Assembly: GCA_947629065.1 (NCBI GenBank)
Contig: CANRCH010000002.1
Span: 1-31,400 of the forward strand
Length of the DNA: 31,400 bases
Origin: an uncultured Aliarcobacter sp.
Lineage (GTDB): Bacteria > Campylobacterota > Campylobacteria > Campylobacterales > Arcobacteraceae
Direction of reading: 5' to 3'
Part shown: positions 8,824 to 15,886 of the stretch, in pieces
Layout of the letters: the number at the start of each line of letters is the position of its first letter
Position numbering within the stretch: the stretch's first letter is position 1
Position numbers and translations under genes: made by a program
The notes under the pieces: generated by a model
Told to the model about the DNA's origin: nothing
Databases searched by the model: none
The model's input: only the letters and a program-made list of their open reading frames with translations

Positions 8824-8997
8824 AATTTAGTAGATGATAGATAAAAAAACAGTAAATCATCTAAAGCAGAAAGGATAAAAAATGATGTGCGACATGTGTA
8901 GAAAAAATAAATATAAAAAGAGCTAATAGGTGAGATTTTTTTTAAATCTCTAATTATCACACATTTAGTGTATGTTAAATCAAGAAAGAGAGATAAA
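8824..8997 (+). promoter_or_regulatory. Structured 5' leader of the sulfate operon
   Basis: Two dyads flank a tiny ORF. TAGATGAT (8831-8838) pairs with ATCATCTA (8856-8863), upstream of the leader ribosome site. GAGATTT (8932-8938) pairs with AAATCTC (8944-8950) around a five-T loop, just after the leader ORF stop. A short ACAC/GTGT dyad follows before the sbp ribosome site. This arrangement resembles translation-dependent attenuation. No classical terminator with a trailing T-run is present, so control at the level of sbp translation or mRNA decay is as likely as termination. Confidence 0.4.
8882..8926 (+). CDS. Putative Cys-codon leader peptide (14 aa)
   Basis: A 14-codon [17 protein letters not shown], sits behind a very good ribosome site, GAAAGGA (8869-8875), about 6 bases from the ATG. 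It carries two Cys codons among the first six codons (positions 3 and 6) and ends 71 bases before the sulfate-binding protein start. It lies in the transcribed leader of a sulfate-uptake operon. Short ORFs rich in codons for the pathway's end product are classic attenuation sensors, and cysteine-containing leaders upstream of sulfur genes are known in other bacteria. The ATG at 8885 could serve instead of 8882. Function is inferred. Confidence 0.5.
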   Translation: MMCDMCRKNKYKKS

Positions 8998-10077
8998 ATG
9001 ATAAAAAATATAAAAAACATAGCGTTAGCATCATTGCTAATTTCAACATTAGGTTCTAGTAAAGAGTTTGAATATGATTATAAAACAGAAGCATCAAAGA
9101 AATCTATAGAGATTTTAAATGTTTCATATGATCCAACAAGGGAGTTATATGAAGATTATAATAAAGTTTTTGCAAAATACTGGAAAGATAAAACAGGACA
9201 AAATATAACAATAAAACAATCACATGGAGGAAGTGGAAAACAAGCAAGAGCTGTGATTGATGGATTAAAAGCAGATGTTGTAACTTTGGCATTAGCTTAT
9301 GATATAGGTGCAATAAGTGATAAATCGAAATTAATACCAAAAGATTGGCAAAGTAAATTTACAGATAATTCATCGCCATATACTTCAACAATAGTATTTT
9401 TAGTGAGAAAAGGAAATCCAAAAGGGATTAAAGATTGGGATGATTTAATAAAAGATGATGTTGAAGTTATAACTCCAAACCCAAAAACTTCAGGAGGGGC
9501 TAGATGGAACTATCTTGTAGCTTATGCTTATGGACTTAAACAAGAGTTAGGGACTTTGGAAAAAATTGATTTTAACTCTGAAGCTTACAAAAAAGCAGAT
9601 GAAAGAGCAAAAGAGTATGTTACAAAACTTTTAAAACACGTTCCTGTGCTTGACTCAGGGGCAAGAGGTTCAACAAATACTTTTGTTCAAAGAAAAATAG
9701 GAGATGTTTTACTAGCTTGGGAAAATGAGGCATTTTTGGCAATAAATGAGTTAGGTAAAGACCAATTTGAAATAGTTGTACCAACAATTTCAATTCTTGC
9801 AGAACCACCTGTAACTGTTGTAGATGAAAATGCTAAGAAAAAAGGAACTTATACTGTTTCAAATGAGTATTTAAAATATCTATACTCAAAAGAGGGACAA
9901 GAAATAGCGGCTAAACATTACTATAGACCTAGTCTTCCTGAACTTGTAGATCAAAAAGCTTTAGAGATTTTCCCAAAAGTTGAACTATTTAAAATTGATG
10001 ATGTTTTTGGAAGCTGGGCTATTGCACAAAAAACTCACTTTGATGATGGTGGGACATTTGACTCAATCTATCAATAG
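8998..10077 (+). CDS. sbp: Periplasmic sulfate-binding protein
   Basis: This is the periplasmic sulfate (or thiosulfate) receptor of a CysTWA importer, 359 residues from the chosen start. ATG 8998 follows an AAGAAAGAGAG ribosome site and gives a proper signal peptide (about 1-20, Lys-rich then hydrophobic). An in-frame ATG at 8968 would add ten charged residues in front of it. Family signatures are [10 protein letters not shown] (75-84), a [11 protein letters not shown] block, [10 protein letters not shown] and the [11 protein letters not shown] segment. It is the first structural gene of a six-gene operon. A hairpin overlaps its stop codon, which fits higher expression of the binding protein than of the membrane parts. 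Confidence 0.93.
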   Translation: MIKNIKNIALASLLISTLGSSKEFEYDYKTEASKKSIEILNVSYDPTRELYEDYNKVFAKYWKDKTGQNITIKQSHGGSGKQARAVIDGLKADVVTLALAYDIGAISDKSKLIPKDWQSKFTDNSSPYTSTIVFLVRKGNPKGIKDWDDLIKDDVEVITPNPKTSGGARWNYLVAYAYGLKQELGTLEKIDFNSEAYKKADERAKEYVTKLLKHVPVLDSGARGSTNTFVQRKIGDVLLAWENEAFLAINELGKDQFEIVVPTISILAEPPVTVVDENAKKKGTYTVSNEYLKYLYSKEGQEIAAKHYYRPSLPELVDQKALEIFPKVELFKIDDVFGSWAIAQKTHFDDGGTFDSIYQ

Positions 10078-10084
10078 ATTGAGT
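10061..10084 (+). other. Hairpin across the sbp stop codon
   Basis: ACTCAATCTA (10061-10070) and TAGATTGAGT (10075-10084) form a perfect 10-bp stem with a TCAA loop. The sbp stop codon (10075-10077) begins the second arm. Only three T follow, so full termination is unlikely. An mRNA 3' stabiliser or partial attenuator between the binding protein and the rest of the operon is plausible. Confidence 0.5.
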
Positions 10085-10107
10085 TTAAGTTCCCAAAGGA
10101 GCAGAAA

Positions 10108-10371
10108 ATGGCAAAAGTTTATATAACAAAGGATTTAAAAACATTTACAAATGGTATTTTTGAAATCTCTTTACAAGGAGAGAGTATAAAAGAAATTGTA
10201 GGAAATTTGGTAAGAGAACATAGAGATTTAGGAAATCATATCTATAACTTTGATGGCGAATTAAAGAATTATGTAAATATCTATTTGAATGAAGAGAATA
10301 TTAAAAGTTTAAATAATCTTGATACAAAAGTTTATGAAGATGACAAAATAATTCTATATAAAGCAATGTAG
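10108..10371 (+). CDS. CysO/MoaD-like ubiquitin-fold protein without C-terminal Gly-Gly
   Basis: This 87-residue protein resembles sulfur-carrier proteins of the CysO/MoaD/ThiS family. The best match is the second half, YVNIYLNEEN (55-64) followed by VYEDDKIIL (75-83), which parallels the FVNIYVNDED and DGDSVTIL segments of mycobacterial CysO. The family normally ends in Gly-Gly, the site of adenylation and thiocarboxylation. This protein stops at YKAM, about three residues short of that position, and no downstream frame restores Gly-Gly. It lies between sbp and cysT behind an AAAGGAG ribosome site, and a MoeZ-like E1 enzyme closes the same operon. It could be a non-catalytic ubiquitin-fold partner or regulator. 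The fold assignment is fairly secure; the function is unknown. Confidence 0.75.
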   Translation: MAKVYITKDLKTFTNGIFEISLQGESIKEIVGNLVREHRDLGNHIYNFDGELKNYVNIYLNEENIKSLNNLDTKVYEDDKIILYKAM

Positions 10372-10403
10372 ATAATTAAAAATTTTGAATTAAAAGGAGA
10401 AAA

Positions 10404-11258
10404 ATGAGACTAAATTTTGGAATATTAAAAAGACCAAAATCATCAATCCCTGGATTTGGATTAACTATGGGATATACAGTTTTCTATCTAAGCATTATTG
10501 TAATTATTCCTTTAATTGCACTATTTACAGAAGCATTTAGTATGGGATTTGATACTTTTTTAAATGCAACGACAAATGAAAGAGTAATAGCAAGTTATAA
10601 ATTAACATTTATAACTTCGCTTATAGCAGCATTAATAAATACATTTTTTGGGTTAATTATTGCTTGGTGTTTGGTTCGATATACATTTTTTGGAAAAAGA
10701 GTTTTTGATGCAATTGTAGATTTGCCTTTTGCACTTCCAACAGCTGTTTCAGGAATTGCACTTACAACTTTGTATTCAAGTCAAGGTTGGTTTGGGCAGT
10801 TTTTAGAACCACTTGGAGTAAAAATAGTTTTTAGCCCAATAGGAATTACAATAGCTTTAATTTTTATAAGTCTTCCTTTTGTAGTAAGAACTATTCAACC
10901 AGCACTTGAAGAGATACAAATTGAGCAAGAAGAGGCAAGTGCATCTTTGGGTGCAAGTAGATGGCAAACTTTTTATAAAGTTATACTTCCTACTATTTTA
11001 CCAGCAGTTTTAACAGGTTTTGCACTATCTTTTGCAAGAGCTTTGGGAGAGTATGGTTCTGTTGTTTTTATAGCTGGAAATATGCCATTTAAAACAGAGA
11101 TTAGTACACTTTTAATAGTTACAAAACTAGAACAATACGATTATGCAGGAGCAACAGCAATAGCAGTTGTAATGCTTTTAATCTCTTTTGTGATGTTACT
11201 ATTTATAAATGTACTTCAAAGATGGAGTTCAAGAAGAAAAGGTATGGAGGCAATATGA
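10404..11258 (+). CDS. cysT: Sulfate ABC importer permease CysT (CysU)
   Basis: This inner-membrane permease subunit of the sulfate importer has 284 residues and about six hydrophobic spans. The N-terminal [14 protein letters not shown] and the [15 protein letters not shown] segment are typical of CysT. The coupling loop [21 protein letters not shown] contacts the ATPase. It has an AAGGAG ribosome site and its stop overlaps the cysW start as ATGA (11255-11258), so the two permeases are translationally coupled. Thiosulfate could be a co-substrate. Confidence 0.93.
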   Translation: MRLNFGILKRPKSSIPGFGLTMGYTVFYLSIIVIIPLIALFTEAFSMGFDTFLNATTNERVIASYKLTFITSLIAALINTFFGLIIAWCLVRYTFFGKRVFDAIVDLPFALPTAVSGIALTTLYSSQGWFGQFLEPLGVKIVFSPIGITIALIFISLPFVVRTIQPALEEIQIEQEEASASLGASRWQTFYKVILPTILPAVLTGFALSFARALGEYGSVVFIAGNMPFKTEISTLLIVTKLEQYDYAGATAIAVVMLLISFVMLLFINVLQRWSSRRKGMEAI

Positions 11259-12100
11259 AAACAATAAGTAATACAAAAAGTTCACAAAATGAGTCAAGGT
11301 TTATCAAATATTTGCTTATCTTTACTGCACTTGCTTTTTTAATGATAATGCTTATTGTTCCTTTGATTACAATATTTGCAGAAGCTTTTAGAAAAGGTTA
11401 TGAAGCATATTTTTTAAGTTTTGATGACCCTTATGTTTTAAGTGCTATAAAACTTACATTTATCACTGCAGCTATTGCAGTTCCTTTAAATGTTGTTTTT
11501 GGAGTTTGTGCTTCTTGGGCAATAGCAAAATACTCATTTTTTGGTAAGAGTTTTTTAATAACTTTAATAGATTTACCTTTTGCTGTAAGTCCAGTAATAT
11601 CGGGGTTTGTATATATTTTGCTTTTTGGTGCTCAAGGTTGGTTTGGCTCATTTTTGATTGCAAATGATATACAAATTATTTTTGCAGTACCAGGAATTGT
11701 ACTAGCAACTATCTTTGTAACTTTCCCTTTTGTTGCAAGAGAGTTAATCCCACTTATGCAAGAGATGGGAAATGATGAAGAACAAGCAGCACTTCTTTTA
11801 GGTGCTAGTGGATTTCAGACATTTTGGAAAGTAACTTTGCCAAATATAAAGTGGGGATTGCTTTATGGAGTGATTTTGTGTAATGCAAGAGCTATGGGAG
11901 AGTTTGGAGCAGTATCTGTTGTTTCTGGACATATTCAAGGAGTTACAAATACTATGCCACTTCAAGTTGAGATTTTATACAATGAATACAACTTTGTTGC
12001 AGCTTTTGCTGTTTCAACACTTTTAGCAATATTAGCACTTTTAACTCTAGTATTAAAATATATTTTAGAGTGGAAAGCCAAAAGAAAAGCAAAGAATTAG
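11255..12100 (+). CDS. cysW: Sulfate ABC importer permease CysW
   Basis: This is the second permease subunit, 281 residues from ATG 11255. That start overlaps the cysT stop by four bases and has GGAGG at 11246-11250 at good distance. A longer in-frame start at 11222 lacks such a site and lies inside cysT. About six membrane spans are visible. The CysW-type segments are [20 protein letters not shown], the coupling loop [22 protein letters not shown], and the [16 protein letters not shown] block. It would pair with CysT to form the sulfate channel. Confidence 0.93.
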   Translation: MKTISNTKSSQNESRFIKYLLIFTALAFLMIMLIVPLITIFAEAFRKGYEAYFLSFDDPYVLSAIKLTFITAAIAVPLNVVFGVCASWAIAKYSFFGKSFLITLIDLPFAVSPVISGFVYILLFGAQGWFGSFLIANDIQIIFAVPGIVLATIFVTFPFVARELIPLMQEMGNDEEQAALLLGASGFQTFWKVTLPNIKWGLLYGVILCNARAMGEFGAVSVVSGHIQGVTNTMPLQVEILYNEYNFVAAFAVSTLLAILALLTLVLKYILEWKAKRKAKN

Positions 12101-12133
12101 AAAACTTAATAAATTAGATAATGAAGAGTAAAT

Positions 12134-13180
12134 ATGAAAATAGAAGTAAAAAATTTAACAAAACATTTTGGCAACTTTGTTGCTTTGAAAAATATAAATT
12201 TGGATATTGTTGAGGGTGAATTACTTGCACTTTTAGGACCATCTGGAAGCGGAAAAACAACTCTTTTACGAATGATAGCAGGACTTGAAACAGTTGATGA
12301 AACTGATAGTGGAGAGATATTATTTAATAATATAAATGTTGCAAAAAAAGATATTGGAGATAGAGATATTGGTTTTGTTTTCCAACACTATGCACTTTTT
12401 CGTCATATGACTGTTTTTGAAAATATCGCTTTTGGACTTAGAGTAAAACCAAAAAAAGATAGATTAAACAATAAAGAGATTGAAGATAAAGTTACAAAGC
12501 TTTTAAAACTAATTCAACTCGATGGTTTTGCACAAAGATTTCCTTGGCAACTTTCAGGAGGGCAGCGACAAAGAGTTGCCTTAGCTAGAGCTTTGGCAGT
12601 TGAGCCAAAAGTATTATTGCTTGATGAGCCTTTTGGTGCATTAGATGCAAAAGTAAGAGCAGATTTAAGAAGATGGTTAAAAGAGCTTCAAGAAGAGTTA
12701 GGAATTACAACAATTTTAGTAACTCATGACCAAGAAGAAGCACTTGAAGTTGCAAATAGAATAGTTGTAATCTCAAAAGGAAAAATAGAACAAATAGGAA
12801 CTCCGCAAGAAGTTTTTCATAATCCAAAAAATGAGTTTGTAATAAACTTTTTAGGAAATGTAAATCTATTTCACTCAAGAGATATTGAGGTATTAAAAAA
12901 TATAAGCACAAAAGAAGATAGTAAATATCTTATTCGTCCACACGAATTGGAGATAGTTTCAGTAAATGACAATGATGCAATTTTACAATTAAGAGTAAAA
13001 TATATACAACAAGCAGGTTCTTTTGTGAAAATAGAGTTAGCAAAATTATATGATGAAAAAGAGTTAGTTTTTGTGGAGTTGTCTCACTATGATTTTGCAG
13101 AAAAACATTTGAAAATAGGGGATATTGTAGGAATTAGACCAAGAAGACTAAGAAGCTTTGAAGATGGAGCAGGAATTTAA
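12134..13180 (+). CDS. cysA: Sulfate ABC importer ATP-binding protein CysA
   Basis: This 348-residue ATPase drives sulfate import. It has Walker [10 protein letters not shown] (35-43), a Q-loop in [12 protein letters not shown], signature LSGGQRQR, Walker B VLLLDEP and switch His in VTHDQEEAL. After about residue 235 comes the TOBE-type regulatory domain, starting near [10 protein letters not shown] with a conserved IRPHELE-like element. Both are typical of CysA. The gene follows cysW after 33 bases with a short AGAG ribosome site and is 62 bases before the MoeZ-like gene. Confidence 0.94.
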   Translation: MKIEVKNLTKHFGNFVALKNINLDIVEGELLALLGPSGSGKTTLLRMIAGLETVDETDSGEILFNNINVAKKDIGDRDIGFVFQHYALFRHMTVFENIAFGLRVKPKKDRLNNKEIEDKVTKLLKLIQLDGFAQRFPWQLSGGQRQRVALARALAVEPKVLLLDEPFGALDAKVRADLRRWLKELQEELGITTILVTHDQEEALEVANRIVVISKGKIEQIGTPQEVFHNPKNEFVINFLGNVNLFHSRDIEVLKNISTKEDSKYLIRPHELEIVSVNDNDAILQLRVKYIQQAGSFVKIELAKLYDEKELVFVELSHYDFAEKHLKIGDIVGIRPRRLRSFEDGAGI

Positions 13181-13242
13181 GTTTATATAATTAACTTCTA
13201 TTCTGATATTCTTATATGTAAATTTCTGATAAGAGGTAGATT

Positions 13243-14373
13243 ATGTCAAATAAAAATAGGCTTTCTGATGATGAATTAAATAGATATAGTAGACATTTAA
13301 TTTTAGAAAATATTGGTTTAGAAGGGCAATTAAAACTTAAAAACTCAAAAGTTTTAGTGGTTGGAACTGGAGCTTTGGGATCTCCAGCACTACTATATTT
13401 AAGTGCAGCAGGAGTTGGAACTATTGGAATAATTGATTTTGATATAGTTGAAGAATCAAACTTACAAAGACAGATTATTCACTCTACAAAAAGCATTGGA
13501 AAATCAAAAATCTCTTCAGCAAAAATGCAAATAAATGAAATAAATCCAAATATAAATGTAGTTGATACTGAAGATAGATTAAGTAGCAGAAATGCTTTAG
13601 AAATCATAAAAAACTTTGATGTAGTTGTAGATGGAACAGATAATTTTCAAACAAGATATTTAATAAACGACGCTTGTGTATTTTTAAATAAGCCTTTTAT
13701 TTATGGAGCTATATCAAAGTTTGAAGGGCAAACGACAGTTTTCAACCATAAAAATAGTGCTTGTTATAGATGTTTGTTTCCAAATCCGCCCAAAGCTGGG
13801 CTTGTACAAAGCTGCTCAGAAGCTGGAGTTTTAGGAGTTTTACCTGGAATTGTAGGAACTATTCAAGCAACAGAGACTATAAAACTACTTTTAAATATAG
13901 GTGAAAACTTAAATAATAGGCTTCTATCTTTTGATGCATTAAAAATGAGATTTATTGAGTATAAAATCTCAAAAAATGAAAACTGTGCTGTATGTGGAAA
14001 AAATCCTACAATAAAAGAGCTAATAGATTATGAAGAGTTTTGTGGACTAAAAAATCTTAAAGAAGATATAAAAGTAGATGAACTAAGTGTGGAAGAGTTA
14101 AAAAAACTTATTTTAGATAAAGAAGATATAGAGATAATCGATATTACACAAAAAAATATTATGAATTTAGAAGCTATTGCTAACTCAAAAAAGCTAGAAG
14201 TAAATCAAATTTTAGAAGATTTAAACCTGCTTGATAGTTCAAAAAAAGTAATTATAGTTTGTACAATTGGGCTTAAAAGCAAAGAATTAATACTAAAACT
14301 AAAAGAACTATCATATAAAGGTGAGATTTATAGCCTAAGTGGAGGTTTAAGTGCTTGGAATAATAGTTTATAA
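13243..14373 (+). CDS. MoeZ-like E1 (MoeB/ThiF domain plus rhodanese domain)
   Basis: This is a 376-residue fusion of an E1-like adenylyltransferase and a rhodanese domain, as in MoeZ, MOCS3 and Uba4, which activate sulfur-carrier proteins and load sulfur on them. The ATP site is GTGALGS (41-47), with the activating residues in SNLQRQ and DGTDNF. Two CxxC pairs (Cys174/177 and Cys248/251) would hold zinc. Cys191 in SCSEAGVLG matches the E1 catalytic Cys position. The C-terminal part (about 275-376) is a divergent rhodanese domain with active-site Cys340 in CTIGLKS and the closing GGLSAW motif. It is the last gene of the sulfate operon, so its carrier should work in sulfur assimilation, yet the operon's own carrier-like protein lacks Gly-Gly. 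Confidence 0.88.
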   Translation: MSNKNRLSDDELNRYSRHLILENIGLEGQLKLKNSKVLVVGTGALGSPALLYLSAAGVGTIGIIDFDIVEESNLQRQIIHSTKSIGKSKISSAKMQINEINPNINVVDTEDRLSSRNALEIIKNFDVVVDGTDNFQTRYLINDACVFLNKPFIYGAISKFEGQTTVFNHKNSACYRCLFPNPPKAGLVQSCSEAGVLGVLPGIVGTIQATETIKLLLNIGENLNNRLLSFDALKMRFIEYKISKNENCAVCGKNPTIKELIDYEEFCGLKNLKEDIKVDELSVEELKKLILDKEDIEIIDITQKNIMNLEAIANSKKLEVNQILEDLNLLDSSKKVIIVCTIGLKSKELILKLKELSYKGEIYSLSGGLSAWNNSL

Positions 14374-14376
14374 TAA

Positions 14377-14418
14377 TTGATTATTGTCAATAAAATTTAT
14401 CAAGAAATAGAATATATT
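14377..14418 (+). promoter_or_regulatory. Bacteriohemerythrin promoter with FNR/CRP-like site
   Basis: TTGAT-TATT-GTCAA (14377-14390) is one base from a perfect FNR-type inverted repeat, TTGAT-N4-ATCAA. A -10-like TATATT lies at 14413-14418. With a start near 14425 the dyad is centred about 41.5 bases upstream, the class II activator position. An AAAGGAG ribosome site precedes the gene. The site also lies where the previous gene ends, so chance in AT-rich DNA cannot be excluded. Confidence 0.45.
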
Positions 14419-14447
14419 CAAAGCTTTAGAAAATCAAAGGAGATGAT

Positions 14448-14888
14448 ATGTTAATAGATAAAAATGTTTTACCTTTAGTTGATGAAGATTTTATGAATGA
14501 AACACACTTTGAAGATGTAGATTTAATAAATAAAGTTTATGAAAATATAGAAAAATATGAAGAAAATAGTTCAGATGAAAATTTTAATAAGCTAAAAAAT
14601 ATCTATCAAGAGTGGGTTGATCATACAGTTAAGCACTTTGCAACAGAAGAGGAAGAGATGCAAAAAAGAGGTTTTTTTGCTTATCCATTTCACAAAGGTG
14701 AACATGATAATAACTTATCAGAAATAAGAGCTGTTTGGAGCAATTTTGAATCAAATAAAGATATAAAAGAGCTAAAAAACTATATTGAGTATGATTTAGT
14801 AAATTGGCTTATAAATCATATAAAATCAATGGATACTGTAACTGCAAGATTCTTTAAAACAGGGATGAGTCCTTGTGCTATGATGTAA
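14448..14888 (+). CDS. Bacteriohemerythrin
   Basis: This is a 146-residue single-domain hemerythrin, a cytoplasmic non-heme di-iron O2-binding protein. All the usual ligands are in place: His20, His63, Glu67, His82, His86, His124 and Asp129, in the pattern HFATEEEEM, YPFHKGEHD and NHIKSMD. A short tail with SPCAMM follows the domain. Roles known for such proteins include O2 delivery or sensing in microaerobes and protection of iron-sulfur enzymes. Downstream are copper-delivery genes for respiratory oxidase assembly, consistent with a life at low oxygen. It has its own promoter region and is 62 bases from the next gene. Confidence 0.95.
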   Translation: MLIDKNVLPLVDEDFMNETHFEDVDLINKVYENIEKYEENSSDENFNKLKNIYQEWVDHTVKHFATEEEEMQKRGFFAYPFHKGEHDNNLSEIRAVWSNFESNKDIKELKNYIEYDLVNWLINHIKSMDTVTARFFKTGMSPCAMM

Positions 14889-14900
14889 TTTAACACAAAA

Positions 14901-14950
14901 TTAACACTCTTTTTATAATATTTTAAAATTATAAATCAAAAGGGTGTTAA
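14901..14950 (+). promoter_or_regulatory. Long dyad and promoter covering the PCuAC ribosome site
   Basis: TTAACACTCTTTT (14901-14913) is complementary, with one mismatch, to AAAAGGGTGTTAA (14938-14950). The right arm ends immediately before the ATG and contains the AAGGG ribosome site. TATAAT lies at 14914-14919 in the AT-rich middle. A further TTAACAC copy occurs at 14890-14896. If the left arm is transcribed the hairpin would mask the ribosome site; if not, the repeats may be a repressor site. Confidence 0.4.
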
Positions 14951-15388
14951 ATGAAAAAAATTCTACTTCTGCTTCTACTTACAAAACTAATCCTAAGTGC
15001 AAACAATCTTGAAATAATTGATCCATACGCAAGAGCAACTCCACCAAATATGAAAAATAGTGCAGTGTTTATGACTTTAAAAAACAATACAAAAGAAGAT
15101 AAGACTATAGTAAAAGCTAGTTCAAATGTAGCAAAATTTGTTGAACTTCATACACATAATATGAAAAATGGTGTGATGACTATGTATGAAATACCTGAAA
15201 TTAAGGTTTTGGCAAATCATACAACAGTTTTAAAACCAGCTGGATTACATATTATGTTAATTGAATTAAATAAAACTTTAAATATTGGTGATAGTATTGA
15301 GCTAAATTTAGAGTTTGAAGATGGAACTATACAAAGCCTAAATGTTCCTGTAAAAAGTGTTGCTATGGGTATGAAACACCACCACTAA
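14951..15388 (+). CDS. PCu(A)C family periplasmic copper chaperone
   Basis: This 145-residue exported protein delivers Cu(I) to the copper centres of cytochrome oxidase in the periplasm. A signal peptide covers about residues 1-16. The copper motif of the family, H-x10-M-x21-H-x-M, is exact: His67, Met78, His100 and Met102. The C-terminus adds Met- and His-rich residues (MGMKHHH), further soft-metal ligands. It heads a three-gene unit with an unrecognised membrane-anchored protein and SCO, a usual partner of PCu(A)C. Confidence 0.93.
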   Translation: MKKILLLLLLTKLILSANNLEIIDPYARATPPNMKNSAVFMTLKNNTKEDKTIVKASSNVAKFVELHTHNMKNGVMTMYEIPEIKVLANHTTVLKPAGLHIMLIELNKTLNIGDSIELNLEFEDGTIQSLNVPVKSVAMGMKHHH

Positions 15389-15398
15389 AGAGTAAAAA

Positions 15399-15884
15399 TT
15401 GAGTGAACAAAAAAATAGTATAAAAAATACAATAATATCAATTTTTGTTGTAATTATAATAGTTTTAAGCTATTTTCTTATAGATTTTAACTCTATTTTG
15501 GAATATTTTAAAGGCGACACAAAATTCATAAGTCAAGATAGTTCTTGTGATTTAAGAAAAGAGTCTTGCAAAATTGTAATTCAAGATGAAACAGAGTTTA
15601 TTTTAAGTGTAGATCCAAAAGATATTCCACTTATGCAAGAGATAAAATTCAAAATAAAGAGCAGTAAAAATAATTTAGAAAATCTAACTTTAAATATATA
15701 TTCAACTACTATGTATATGGGAGAATATTTTGTGGATATTAAAAATCTAGGAGATGGGTTTTATGAAGCAGTTGCAACACTTCCTGCTTGTTATGTAGAT
15801 AATATGAAGTGGAATGCAGATATAAAAATAGAGAAAAAAAGTGGCAATATTGGTGCTAGATTTATTTTTGAAACAAGGATATAA
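15399..15884 (+). CDS. Unrecognised membrane-anchored periplasmic protein in copper-delivery operon
   Basis: This 161-residue protein starts at TTG (15399), the only credible start, with an AAAGAG ribosome site and the next in-frame Met not until about residue 79. One membrane helix (about 10-28) is followed by a periplasmic domain of alternating beta-strands. Possible metal or disulfide residues are Cys50 and Cys57 (C-x6-C), Cys131 in LPACYVDNMKW, Met105 and Met107 (TMYMG), and Met136. The GDGFYEAVATLPAC segment recalls FixH/YtkA-like Ig-type domains, but I do not firmly recognise the family. It lies 10 bases after PCu(A)C and 2 bases before SCO, so a part in copper transfer or oxidase assembly is inferred. 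Confidence 0.8.
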   Translation: MSEQKNSIKNTIISIFVVIIIVLSYFLIDFNSILEYFKGDTKFISQDSSCDLRKESCKIVIQDETEFILSVDPKDIPLMQEIKFKIKSSKNNLENLTLNIYSTTMYMGEYFVDIKNLGDGFYEAVATLPACYVDNMKWNADIKIEKKSGNIGARFIFETRI

Positions 15885-15886
15885 AG

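Noticed and set aside
8968..8997. Longer start for sbp at ATG 8968
   Set aside because: It would add ten mostly charged residues in front of a clean signal peptide, and the ribosome site fits ATG 8998.
10371..10403. Frameshift that might restore Gly-Gly on the CysO-like protein
   Set aside because: None of the three frames after the stop encodes a Gly-Gly at the expected distance before the next ribosome site.
11222..11254. Longer start for cysW at 11222
   Set aside because: It lies inside cysT with no ribosome site. GGAGG at 11246-11250 and the ATGA overlap point to 11255.
14890..14950. NssR-type site (TTAAC-N4-GTTAA) upstream of PCuAC
   Set aside because: The TTAAC and GTTAA copies are far more than four bases apart, so the consensus is not met. 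It is reported only as a long dyad.
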